64,000 bases of DNA. Origin: Loxodes magnus (taxonomy: Eukaryota; Ciliophora; Karyorelictea; Loxodida; Loxodidae). A program made the translations under genes and the position numbers. Position 1 is the stretch's first letter. Each line of letters starts with the position of its first letter. The DNA is taken from NCBI GenBank assembly GCA_946699065.1, contig CAMPDV010001796.1, positions 25,221 through 89,220 on the forward strand, in the 5' to 3' direction. Shown one piece after another: positions 41,560 to 53,945 of the stretch. The notes beneath the pieces are model-generated. The model ran no database searches and was not told where the DNA came from. It saw only the letters and a list, made by a program, of their open reading frames with translations.

Positions 41560-42121
41560 CAATATTGTTTCTTCTTTTATCTCCTTCCAAGCTTTTTATT
41601 TAACTCCCTCTATTCATAATTTTTTTTAGATTCGATAGATCTATGTCTTGACTTTTGAAGTTTCTGGTATTTAAATTTCTATTTCCAGTTATTGCCACAA
41701 ACTATTTCAATGCTTTCAGATATTTCCTATCAAACTAACTTGCAACTTAATTAATATACTTCATCTAAATAATTTGTAGGATGCTAAGCAGTTTCAATAT
41801 CAAAGGAGTTAACTTGAGTCTAGCTATTGATAAAAACCTTCTTCTTACAAGTGCAAAAACTAAAAATTTCAAGCAATTCTTTAGTTTTTCTATCTAATCT
41901 TTTATACTTTCCCTCTAAACACTTAGTCACTAGAGTCTTTTTATATCAGTGAGATACTTTAGCTTCTATAAAGTTTGATCTAATAATGGATTTAACTAAT
42001 TAGTATTATTCTCTTAAGATAACGATAGCTTAAATATCTCTTTGAATAGTATTAAGAATCTAAAATAAATGAATATAGTTACTTTATAATTATAGACTCA
42101 CGCTCTTATATTGCTATTCAT
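41560..42121 (-). CDS. Possible degenerate Merlin/IS1016-type DDE transposase
   Basis: From ATG at 42121 (minus) the frame reads MNSNIRAWVYNYK. It continues after a possible 23-nt intron (42060-42082, GTAACT...TTTTAG) as open sequence with TAR = Gln and TGA = Trp. Around 41760-41830 it reads QVNSFDIETAQHPTNYLDEV, then YQLSCK. This resembles the V-N-x-S...F-V...H-T-N-x-I-E-x-x-W-x-x-x-K signature near the third catalytic residue of ISXO2/IS1595/Merlin transposases, with Asp for Glu and Tyr for Trp. I cannot find the first two catalytic Asp residues, terminal inverted repeats or target duplications. The frame stays open past 41560, so the left limit is arbitrary. It could equally be an unrelated hypothetical gene. 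Confidence 0.25.
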
Positions 42122-43560
42122 ATTTTACTAAATCAAACTCGGATATTAAATAAAGTAGAAAAAAAGAAAGCGAAGAACTTAAAAGAGGGATGAGTATTTT
42201 ACTTACAGTAATACTTTATTAAGAATAATATTTTTAGGAGATAAAGGCACTAGATAGAAAAAAAGGAATTTTAAAAAGAATTAGTAAGAAAATTAGTATT
42301 ATGCTAAGCAATAAACAGCGTAAATTTTAGAAAATAGGATTTTTAATGAAGATGTTTCATGGAATTTTCACTATTAGATAAGATACTAAATTCCAGAGTC
42401 TTATACTAGTGATATATTAAATCGAAAAGATAAGAATTACCATGAATTAAAAAAATCTTAGTTATATTGAATAAATACAGAAAATAGAAATAAGGTTATA
42501 AGAGCAAGAATACGAGAAGGGAATCTTAAAGAATTAGTCGAAAACTTTTAACAAAATCCAAAGACCTTTTATGTGCTGATACTTAAAGAACAATAAGATT
42601 GCTGGATGAAATCATTAATCAGTAAGAGATATAATTACTACTTCTAAATTAGAAAAAGTTTATTCAATGAAGGGTTCTAAAACTGTATAAAATTAAAAAG
42701 TAATATTAAATATCGAGCTTGTGTTACTATAGTAGTATAAAATGAAAATATGATAGTGTAGATAATTAAAAGCATGAATAAACAATGAAATTTGCTATGA
42801 AAGCAAAAATCATCTTTTTTTCAAGTGAAACAACAACAAAAAAAATAGAATATAACTTATGAAATAAAAATTAAGGAAAATGACTTAAAAATTAAAATAT
42901 GAAATTTAAAGAAAGTAAGGAATTAAAAAATATAGATTGAAAAACCAAATTTAAAATAATAAGAGAATCTTCGAATAGATGTAAAAGCCATAAGTTAAGT
43001 CTTCATAAAAAAATAAGTTGATAAAGTAAAAATGATAAGTCTTTTTATAAATAAAAGTTTGAATATGTAAATAAAAAAATTTGAAAAGATTCTTTAGAAA
43101 CTAATGAAAAAAACAAAAATATTTATAGTAATAAGCAAGAAAAAAACGAAAGTCATATAATTAAAATGTAAAAAAATAAGTAACAAAAAAAATAGAAAAA
43201 AAAAAATCTAAAAACTTTTAAAAAAAAATTTATATAATTTTTAAAAAAAATTAAACTTTAGAAATCATAAAAACTTATAATCAAAAGCAACAATATTTTA
43301 TAAACCAAATGAAGAAAAAATTAATAGAGTTAAAGAAAAGTTCGAGTAATTAAATAACAGAATCTGACTCATTTAAGAATCGTTTCTTATAAAGAAAATA
43401 AAATCTTTAATAAAAAAGTCTTAAATAGAAAAAAAAAACTTAAAATAAAATTTAAAAAAGAAAAAAATTAAAAAAAAAGCAAAGTAAAAAAAAGCAAATA
43501 AAAATGTATTCTAAAAAAAAAAATTTAATAAAATGATAAATAAAATATATGCAAAAAATG
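42122..43560. other. A-rich low-complexity DNA, nothing recognised
   Basis: Strongly A-rich on the plus strand, especially 42800-43560, with many A runs. No repeat family or gene is visible. It forms the downstream flank of the large minus-strand WD40 array. Confidence 0.6.
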
Positions 43561-43563
43561 ATG

Positions 43564-46500
43564 TCATTTAAAATTGTTATAATTATTTATCAAAACAGAA
43601 TTAACACAAGAGGAATGTCCACTTAATGTCCTAGTACAACTTCCAGTCTGGAAATCCCAGACTTTGATAGAGTGATCATCACTTCCGGAGATAATGAACT
43701 TCTGATCATTGGAGATCGCCACCGAATTAACTCTTGAGGAATGTCCACTTAATGTCCTAGTACAACTTCCAGTCTGGAAATCACAGACTTTGATAGAGTT
43801 ATCAGAACTTCCGGAGATAATGAACTTCTGATCATTGGAGATCGCCACCGAATAAACATAAGAGGAATGTCCACTTAATGTCCTAGTACAACTTCCAGTC
43901 TGGAAATCCCAGACTTTGATAGAGTTATCTAAACTTCCGGAGATAATGAACTTCTGATCATTGGAGATCGCCACCGAATAAACATAAGAGGAATGTCCAC
44001 TTAATGTCCTAGTACAACTTCCAGTCTGGAAATCCCAGACTTTGATAGAGTTATCTCAACTTCCGGAGATAATGAACTTCTGATCATTGGAGATCGCAAC
44101 CGAATAAACATAAGAGGAATGTCCACTTAATGTCCTAGTACAACTTCCAGTCTGGAAATCCCAGACTTTGATAGAGTTATCTCAACTTCCGGAGATAATG
44201 AACTTCTGATCATTGGAGATCGCAACCGAATAAACATAAGAGGAATGTCCACTTAATGTCCTAGTACAACTTCCAGTCTGGAAATCCCAGACTTTGATAG
44301 AGTTATCTCAACTTCCGGAGATAATGAACTTCTGATCATTGGAGATCGCAACCGAATTAACTAAAGAGGAATGTCCACTTAATGTCCTAGTACAACTTCC
44401 AGTCTGGAAATCCCAGACTTTGATAGAGTTATCTCAACTTCCGGAGATAATGAACTTCTGATCATTGGAGATCGCAACCGAATAAACATAAGAGGAATGT
44501 CCACTTAATGTCCGAGTACAACTTCCAGTCTGGAAATCCCAGACTTTGATAGAGTTATCTAAACTTCCGGAGATAATGAACTTCTGATCATTGGAGATCG
44601 CCACCGAATAAACATAAGAGGAATGTCCACTTAATGTCCTAGTACAACTTCCAGTCTGGAAATCCCAGACTTTGATAGAGTTATCTCTACTTCCGGAGAT
44701 AATGAACTTCTGATAATTGGAGATCGCAACCGAATTAACTAAAGAGGAATGTCCACTTAATGTCCGAGTACAACTTCCAGTCTGGAAATCCCAGACTTTG
44801 ATAGAGTTATCTAAACTTCCGGAGATAATGAACTTCTGATCATTGGAGATCGCAACCGAATAAACATAAGAGGAATGTCCACTTAATGTCCTAGTACAAC
44901 TTCCAGTCTGGAAATCCCAGACTTTGATAGAGTTATCTCAACTTCCGGAGATAATGAACTTCTGATCATTGGAGATCGCAACCGAATAAACATAAGAGGA
45001 ATGTCCACTTAATGTCCTAGTACAACTTCCAGTCTGGAAATCCCAGACTTTGATAGAGTTATCTAAACTTCCGGAGATAATGAACTTCTGATCATTGGAG
45101 ATCGCCACCGAATAAACATAAGAGGAATGTCCACTTAATGTCCTAGTACAACTTCCAGTCTGGAAATCCCAGACTTTGATAGAGTTATCTCAACTTCCGG
45201 AGATAATGAACTTCTGATCATTGGAGATCGCAACCGAATTAACTAAAGAGGAATGTCCACTTAATGTCCTAGTACAACTTCCAGTCTGGAAATCCCAGAC
45301 TTTGATAGAGTTATCTCAACTTCCGGAGATAATGAACTTCTGATCATTGGAGATCGCAACCGAATAAACATAAGAGGAATGTCCACTTAATGTCCGAGTA
45401 CAACTTCCAGTCTGGAAATCCCAGACTTTGATAGAGTTATCTCTACTTCCGGAGATAATGAACTTCTGATAATTGGAGATCGCCACCGAATTAACTAAAG
45501 AGGAATGTCCACTTAATGTCCGAGTACAACTTCCAGTCTGGAAATCCCAGACTTTGATAGAGTTATCTCAACTTCCGGAGATAATGAACTTCTGATCATT
45601 GGAGATCGCAACCGAATAAACATAAGAGGAATGTCCACTTAATGTCCTAGTACAACTTCCAGTCTGGAAATCCCAGACTTTGATAGAGTTATCTCAACTT
45701 CCGGAGATAATGAACTTCTGATCATTGGAGATCGCAACCGAATAAACATAAGAGGAATGTCCACTTAATGTCCTAGTACAACTTCCAGTCTGGAAATCCC
45801 AGACTTTGATAGAGTTATCTCTACTTCCGGAGATAATGAACTTCTGATCATTGGAGATCGCAACCGAATAAACTTCAGAGGAATGTCCACTTAATGTCCG
45901 AGTACAACTTCCAGTCTGGAAATCACAGACTTTGATAGAGTTATCTCAACTTCCGGAGATAATGAACTTCTGATCATTGGAGATCGCAACCGAATTAACT
46001 AAAGAGGAATGTCCACTTAATGTCCGAGTACAACTTCCAGTCTGGAAATCCCAGACTTTGATAGAGTTATCAGAACTTCCGGAGATAATGAACTTCTGAT
46101 CATTGGAGATCGCCACCGAATAAACATAAGAGGAATGTCCACTTAATGTCCTAGTACAACTTCCAGTCTGGAAATCCCAGACTTTGATAGAGTTATCTCA
46201 ACTTCCGGAGATAATGAACTTCTGATCATTGGAGATCGCAACCGAATTAACTAAAGAGGAATGTCCACTTAATGTCCTAGTACAACTTCCAGTCTGGAAA
46301 TCCCAGACTTTGATAGAGTTATCTCAACTTCCGGAGATAATGAACTTCTGATCATTGGAGATCGCCACCGAATAAACATAAGAGGAATGTCCACTTAATG
46401 TCCGAGTACAACTTCCAGTCTGGAAATCCCAGACTTTGATAGAGTTATCTCTACTTCCGGAGATAATGAACTTCTGATCATTGGAGATCGCAACCGAATA

Positions 46501-49500
46501 AACTTCAGAGGAATGTCCACTTAATGTCCGAGTACAACTTCCAGTCTGGAAATCACAGACTTTGATAGAGTTATCTCTACTTCCGGAGATAATGAACTTC
46601 TGATCATTGGAGATCGCAACCGAATAAACATAAGAGGAATGTCCACTTAATGTCCGAGTACAACTTCCAGTCTGGAAATCCCAGACTTTGATAGAGTTAT
46701 CTCAACTTCCGGAGATAATGAACTTCTGATCATTGGAGATCGCCACCGAATTAACTAAAGAGGAATGTCCACTTAATGTCCGAGTACAACTTCCAGTCTG
46801 GAAATCACAGACTTTGATAGAGTTATCTCAACTTCCGGAGATAATGAACTTCTGATCATTGGAGATCGCAACCGAATTAACTAAAGAGGAATGTCCACTT
46901 AATGTCCTAGTACAACTTCCAGTCTGGAAATCCCAGACTTTGATAGAGTTATCTCAACTTCCGGAGATAATGAACTTCTGATCATTGGAGATCGCAACCG
47001 AATAAACATAAGAGGAATGTCCACTTAATGTCCGAGTACAACTTCCAGTCTGGAAATCCCAGACTTTGATAGAGTTATCTCTACTTCCGGAGATAATGAA
47101 CTTCTGATAATTGGAGATCGCAACCGAATTAACTAAAGAGGAATGTCCACTTAATGTCCGAGTACAACTTCCAGTCTGGAAATCCCAGACTTTGATAGAG
47201 TTATCTCAACTTCCGGAGATAATGAACTTCTGATCATTGGAGATCGCAACCGAATAAACATAAGAGGAATGTCCACTTAATGTCCTAGTACAACTTCCAG
47301 TCTGGAAATCCCAGACTTTGATAGAGTTATCTCAACTTCCGGAGATAATGAACTTCTGATCATTGGAGATCGCAACCGAATAAACATAAGAGGAATGTCC
47401 ACTTAATGTCCTAGTACAACTTCCAGTCTGGAAATCCCAGACTTTGATAGAGTTATCTCTACTTCCGGAGATAATGAACTTCTGATCATTGGAGATCGCA
47501 ACCGAATAAACTTCAGAGGAATGTCCACTTAATGTCCGAGTACAACTTCCAGTCTGGAAATCACAGACTTTGATAGAGTTATCTCAACTTCCGGAGATAA
47601 TGAACTTCTGATAATTGGAGATCGCCACCGAATTAACTAAAGAGGAATGTCCACTTAATGTCCGAGTACAACTTCCAGTCTGGAAATCCCAGACTTTGAT
47701 AGAGTTATCTAAACTTCCGGAGATAATGAACTTCTGATCATTGGAGATCGCAACCGAATAAACTTCAGAGGAATGTCCACTTAATGTCCGAGTACAACTT
47801 CCAGTCTGGAAATCACAGACTTTGATAGAGTTATCTCTACTTCCGGAGATAATGAACTTCTGATCATTGGAGATCGCAACCGAATAAACATAAGAGGAAT
47901 GTCCACTTAATGTCCGAGTACAACTTCCAGTCTGGAAATCCCAGACTTTGATAGAGTTATCTCTACTTCCGGAGATAATGAACTTCTGATCATTGGAGAT
48001 CGCCACCGAATTAACTAAAGAGGAATGTCCACTTAATGTCCGAGTACAACTTCCAGTCTGGAAATCACAGACTTTGATAGAGTTATCAGAACTTCCGGAG
48101 ATAATGAACTTCTGATCATTGGAGATCGCAACCGAATAAACTAAAGAGGAATGTCCACTTAATGTCCTAGTACAACTTCCAGTCTGGAAATCCCAGACTT
48201 TGATAGAGTTATCTCTACTTCCGGAGATAATGAACTTCTGATCATTGGAGATCGCCACCGAATAAACATAAGAGGAATGTCCACTTAATGTCCGAGTACA
48301 ACTTCCAGTCTGGAAATCCCAGACTTTGATAGAGTTATCTCAACTTCCGGAGATAATGAACTTCTGATCATTGGAGATCGCAACCGAATAAACATAAGAG
48401 GAATGTCCACTTAATGTCCGAGTACAACTTCCAGTCTGGAAATCCCAGACTTTGATAGAGTTATCTCAACTTCCGGAGATAATGAACTTCTGATCATTGG
48501 AGATCGCAACCGAATAAACATAAGAGGAATGTCCACTTAATGTCCGAGTACAACTTCCAGTCTGGAAATCACAAACTTTGATAGAGTTATCTAAACTTCC
48601 GGAGATAATGAACTTCTGATCATTGGAGATCGCAACCGAATAAACATAAGAGGAATGTCCACTTAATGTCCTAGTACAACTTCCAGTCTGGAAATCCCAG
48701 ACTTTGATAGAGTTATCTCTACTTCCGGAGATAATGAACTTCTGATCATTGGAGATCGCAACCGAATAAACTTCAGAGGAATGTCCACTTAATGTCCGAG
48801 TACAACTTCCAGTCTGGAAATCACAGACTTTGATAGAGTTATCTCAACTTCCGGAGATAATGAACTTCTGATCATTGGAGATCGCAACCGAATTAACTAA
48901 AGAGGAATGTCCACTTAATGTCCGAGTACAACTTCCAGTCTGGAAATCCCAGACTTTGATAGAGTTATCAGAACTTCCGGAGATAATGAACTTCTGATCA
49001 TTGGAGATCGCAACCGAATAAACATAAGAGGAATGTCCACTTAATGTCCTAGTACAACTTCCAGTCTGGAAATCCCAGACTTTGATAGAGTTATCTCAAC
49101 TTCCGGAGATAATGAACTTCTGATCATTGGAGATCGCAACCGAATAAACATAAGAGGAATGTCCACTTAATGTCCTAGTACAACTTCCAGTCTGGAAATC
49201 CCAGACTTTGATAGAGTTATCTCTACTTCCGGAGATAATGAACTTCTGATCATTGGAGATCGCAACCGAATAAACTAAAGAGGAATGTCCACTTAATGTC
49301 CGAGTACAACTTCCAGTCTGGAAATCCCAGACTTTGATAGAGTTATCTCTACTTCCGGAGATAATGAACTTCTGATCATTGGAGATCGCAACCGAATAAA
49401 CTTCAGAGGAATGTCCACTTAATGTCCGAGTACAACTTCCAGTCTGGAAATCACAGACTTTGATAGAGTTATCTCTACTTCCGGAGATAATGAACTTCTG

Positions 49501-52500
49501 ATCATTGGAGATCGCAACCGAATAAACATAAGAGGAATGTCCACTTAATGTCCGAGTACAACTTCCAGTCTGGAAATCCCAGACTTTGATAGAGTTATCT
49601 CTACTTCCGGAGATAATGAACTTCTGATCATTGGAGATCGCCACCGAATTAACTAAAGAGGAATGTCCACTTAATGTCCGAGTACAACTTCCAGTCTGGA
49701 AATCACAGACTTTGATAGAGTTATCTCAACTTCCGGAGATAATGAACTTCTGATCATTGGAGATCGCAACCGAATTAACTAAAGAGGAATGTCCACTTAA
49801 TGTCCTAGTACAACTTCCAGTCTGGAAATCCCAGACTTTGATAGAGTTATCTCAACTTCCGGAGATAATGAACTTCTGATCATTGGAGATCGCAACCGAA
49901 TAAACATAAGAGGAATGTCCACTTAATGTCCTAGTACAACTTCCAGTCTGGAAATCCCAGACTTTGATAGAGTTATCTCTACTTCCGGAGATAATGAACT
50001 TCTGATCATTGGAGATCGCCACCGAATAAACATAAGAGGAATGTCCACTTAATGTCCGAGTACAACTTCCAGTCTGGAAATCACAGACTTTGATAGAGTT
50101 ATCTCAACTTCCGGAGATAATGAACTTCTGATCATTGGAGATCGCAACCGAATTAACTAAAGAGGAATGTCCACTTAATGTCCTAGTACAACTTCCAGTC
50201 TGGAAATCCCAGACTTTGATAGAGTTATCTCAACTTCCGGAGATAATGAACTTCTGATCATTGGAGATCGCAACCGAATAAACATAAGAGGAATGTCCAC
50301 TTAATGTCCTAGTACAACTTCCAGTCTGGAAATCCCAGACTTTGATAGAGTTATCTCAACTTCCGGAGATAATGAACTTCTGATCATTGGAGATCGCAAC
50401 CGAATTAACTAAAGAGGAATGTCCACTTAATGTCCTAGTACAACTTCCAGTCTGGAAATCCCAGACTTTGATAGAGTTATCTCAACTTCCGGAGATAATG
50501 AACTTCTGATCATTGGAGATCGCAACCGAATAAACATAAGAGGAATGTCCACTTAATGTCCTAGTACAACTTCCAGTCTGGAAATCCCAGACTTTGATAG
50601 AGTTATCTCTACTTCCGGAGATAATGAACTTCTGATCATTGGAGATCGCAACCGAATAAACATAAGAGGAATGTCCACTTAATGTCCTAGTACAACTTCC
50701 AGTCTGGAAATCCCAGACTTTGATAGAGTTATCTCAACTTCCGGAGATAATGAACTTCTGATCATTGGAGATCGCAACCGAATAAACATAAGAGGAATGT
50801 CCACTTAATGTCCTAGTACAACTTCCAGTCTGGAAATCCCAGACTTTGATAGAGTTATCTCAACTTCCGGAGATAATGAACTTCTGATCATTGGAGATCG
50901 CAACCGAATAAACATAAGAGGAATGTCCACTTAATGTCCTAGTACAACTTCCAGTCTGGAAATCCCAGACTTTGATAGAGTTATCTCTACTTCCGGAGAT
51001 AATGAACTTCTGATCATTGGAGATCGCAACCGAATAAACTAAAGAGGAATGTCCACTTAATGTCCGAGTACAACTTCCAGTCTGGAAATCCCAGACTTTG
51101 ATAGAGTTATCTCTACTTCCGGAGATAATGAACTTCTGATCATTGGAGATCGCAACCGAATAAACTTCAGAGGAATGTCCACTTAATGTCCGAGTACAAC
51201 TTCCAGTCTGGAAATCACAGACTTTGATAGAGTTATCTCTACTTCCGGAGATAATGAACTTCTGATCATTGGAGATCGCAACCGAATAAACATAAGAGGA
51301 ATGTCCACTTAATGTCCGAGTACAACTTCCAGTCTGGAAATCCCAGACTTTGATAGAGTTATCTCTACTTCCGGAGATAATGAACTTCTGATCATTGGAG
51401 ATCGCCACCGAATTAACTAAAGAGGAATGTCCACTTAATGTCCGAGTACAACTTCCAGTCTGGAAATCACAGACTTTGATAGAGTTATCTCAACTTCCGG
51501 AGATAATGAACTTCTGATCATTGGAGATCGCAACCGAATTAACTAAAGAGGAATGTCCACTTAATGTCCTAGTACAACTTCCAGTCTGGAAATCCCAGAC
51601 TTTGATAGAGTTATCTCAACTTCCGGAGATAATGAACTTCTGATCATTGGAGATCGCAACCGAATAAACATAAGAGGAATGTCCACTTAATGTCCTAGTA
51701 CAACTTCCAGTCTGGAAATCCCAGACTTTGATAGAGTTATCTCTACTTCCGGAGATAATGAACTTCTGATCATTGGAGATCGCCACCGAATAAACATAAG
51801 AGGAATGTCCACTTAATGTCCGAGTACAACTTCCAGTCTGGAAATCCCAGACTTTGATAGAGTTATCTCAACTTCCGGAGATAATGAACTTCTGATCATT
51901 GGAGATCGCAACCGAATAAACATAAGAGGAATGTCCACTTAATGTCCTAGTACAACTTCCAGTCTGGAAATCCCAGACTTTGATAGAGTTATCTCAACTT
52001 CCGGAGATAATGAACTTCTGATCATTGGAGATCGCAACCGAATAAACATAAGAGGAATGTCCACTTAATGTCCTAGTACAACTTCCAGTCTGGAAATCCC
52101 AGACTTTGATAGAGTTATCTCTACTTCCGGAGATAATGAACTTCTGATCATTGGAGATCGCAACCGAATAAACTTCAGAGGAATGTCCACTTAATGTCCG
52201 AGTACAACTTCCAGTCTGGAAATCACAGACTTTGATAGAGTTATCTCTACTTCCGGAGATAATGAACTTCTGATAATTGGAGATCGCCACCGAATTAACT
52301 AAAGAGGAATGTCCACTTAATGTCCGAGTACAACTTCCAGTCTGGAAATCCCAGACTTTGATAGAGTTATCTAAACTTCCGGAGATAATGAACTTCTGAT
52401 CATTGGAGATCGCAACCGAATAAACATAAGAGGAATGTCCACTTAATGTCCTAGTACAACTTCCAGTCTGGAAATCCCAGACTTTGATAGAGTTATCTCA

Positions 52501-53945
52501 ACTTCCGGAGATAATGAACTTCTGATCATTGGAGATCGCAACCGAATAAACATAAGAGGAATGTCCACTTAATGTCCTAGTACAACTTCCAGTCTGGAAA
52601 TCCCAGACTTTGATAGAGTTATCTCTACTTCCGGAGATAATGAACTTCTGATCATTGGAGATCGCCACCGAATTAACTAAAGAGGAATGTCCACTTAATG
52701 TCCTAGTACAACTTCCAGTCTGGAAATCACAGACTTTGATAGAGTTATCAGAACTTCCGGAGATAATGAACTTCTGATCATTGGAGATCGCAACCGAATT
52801 AACTAAAGAGGAATGTCCACTTAATGTCCTAGTACAACTTCCAGTCTGGAAATCCCAGACTTTGATAGAGTTATCTCAACTTCCGGAGATAATGAACTTC
52901 TGATCATTGGAGATCGCAACCGAATAAACATAAGAGGAATGTCCACTTAATGTCCTAGTACAACTTCCAGTCTGGAAATCCCAGACTTTGATAGAGTTAT
53001 CTCAACTTCCGGAGATAATGAACTTCTGATCATTGGAGATCGCCACCGAATTAACTAAAGAGGAATGTCCACTTAATGTCCGAGTACAACTTCCAGTCTG
53101 GAAATCACAGACTTTGATAGAGTTATCAGAACTTCCGGAGATAATGAACTTCTGATCATTGGAGATCGCAACCGAATAAACTAAAGAGGAATGTCCACTT
53201 AATGTCCTAGTACAACTTCCAGTCTGGAAATCCCAGACTTTGATAGAGTTATCTCTACTTCCGGAGATAATGAACTTCTGATCATTGGAGATCGCCACCG
53301 AATAAACATAAGAGGAATGTCCACTTAATGTCCGAGTACAACTTCCAGTCTGGAAATCCCAGACTTTGATAGAGTTATCTCAACTTCCGCAGATAATGAA
53401 CTTCTGATCATTGGAGATCACAACCGAAATAACTCTTGAGGAATGTCCACTTAATGTCCTAGTACAACTTCCAGTCTGGAAATCCCAGACTTTGATAGAG
53501 TTATCAGAACTTCCGGAGATAATGAACTTCTGATAATTGGAGATCGCCACCGAAATAACTAAAGAGGAATGTCCACTTAATGTCCGAGTACAACTTCCAG
53601 TCTGGAAATCCCAGACTTTGATAGAGTTATCTAAACTTCCGGAGATAATGAACTTCTGATCATTGGAGATCGCAACCGAATTAACTAAAGAGGAATGTCC
53701 ACTTAATGTCCTAGTACAACTTCCAGTCTGGAAATCCCAGACTTTGATAGAGTTATCTCTACTTCCGGAGATAATGAACTTCTGATAATTGGAGATCGCC
53801 ACCGAATTAACTAAAGAGGAATGTCCACTTAATGTCCGAGTACAACTTCCAGTCTGGAAATCCCAGACTTTGATAGAGTTATCAGAACTTCCGGAGATAA
53901 TGAACTTCTGATCATTGGAGATCGCAACCGAATAAACTAAAGAGA
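43564..53945 (-). CDS. Giant WD40-repeat protein, C-terminal part (about 82 in-frame blades)
   Basis: If TGA is sense inside the gene, about 82 blades read without a break from the 1-nt deletion near 53945 to a TGA at 43564-43566. The last complete blade has SGSDDHS, and the final partial blade runs GHSSCVNSVLINNYNNFK before the TGA. There is no divergent closing blade like blades 6-7 of the kinase gene, so the end looks like a cut array, not a designed propeller terminus. A third to a half of the units carry TGA at the SGSxD position. Under a standard or UGA-stop code nothing longer than five blades would be open. Whether it is expressed is unknown. It may be a gene, a pseudogene or a store of blade sequence. 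The N-terminal part lies beyond the window. Confidence 0.5.
49080..51845. repeat. 14-unit duplication inside the WD40 array
   Basis: The unit order at about 49096-50080 recurs at about 50860-51845, offset 1764 bp (14 x 126). The match runs through at least eight consecutive units with the same alleles at the variable codons and silent sites. It ends where one copy has TGT (Cys) and the other TGG (Trp) in KVxDF. Confidence 0.8.
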
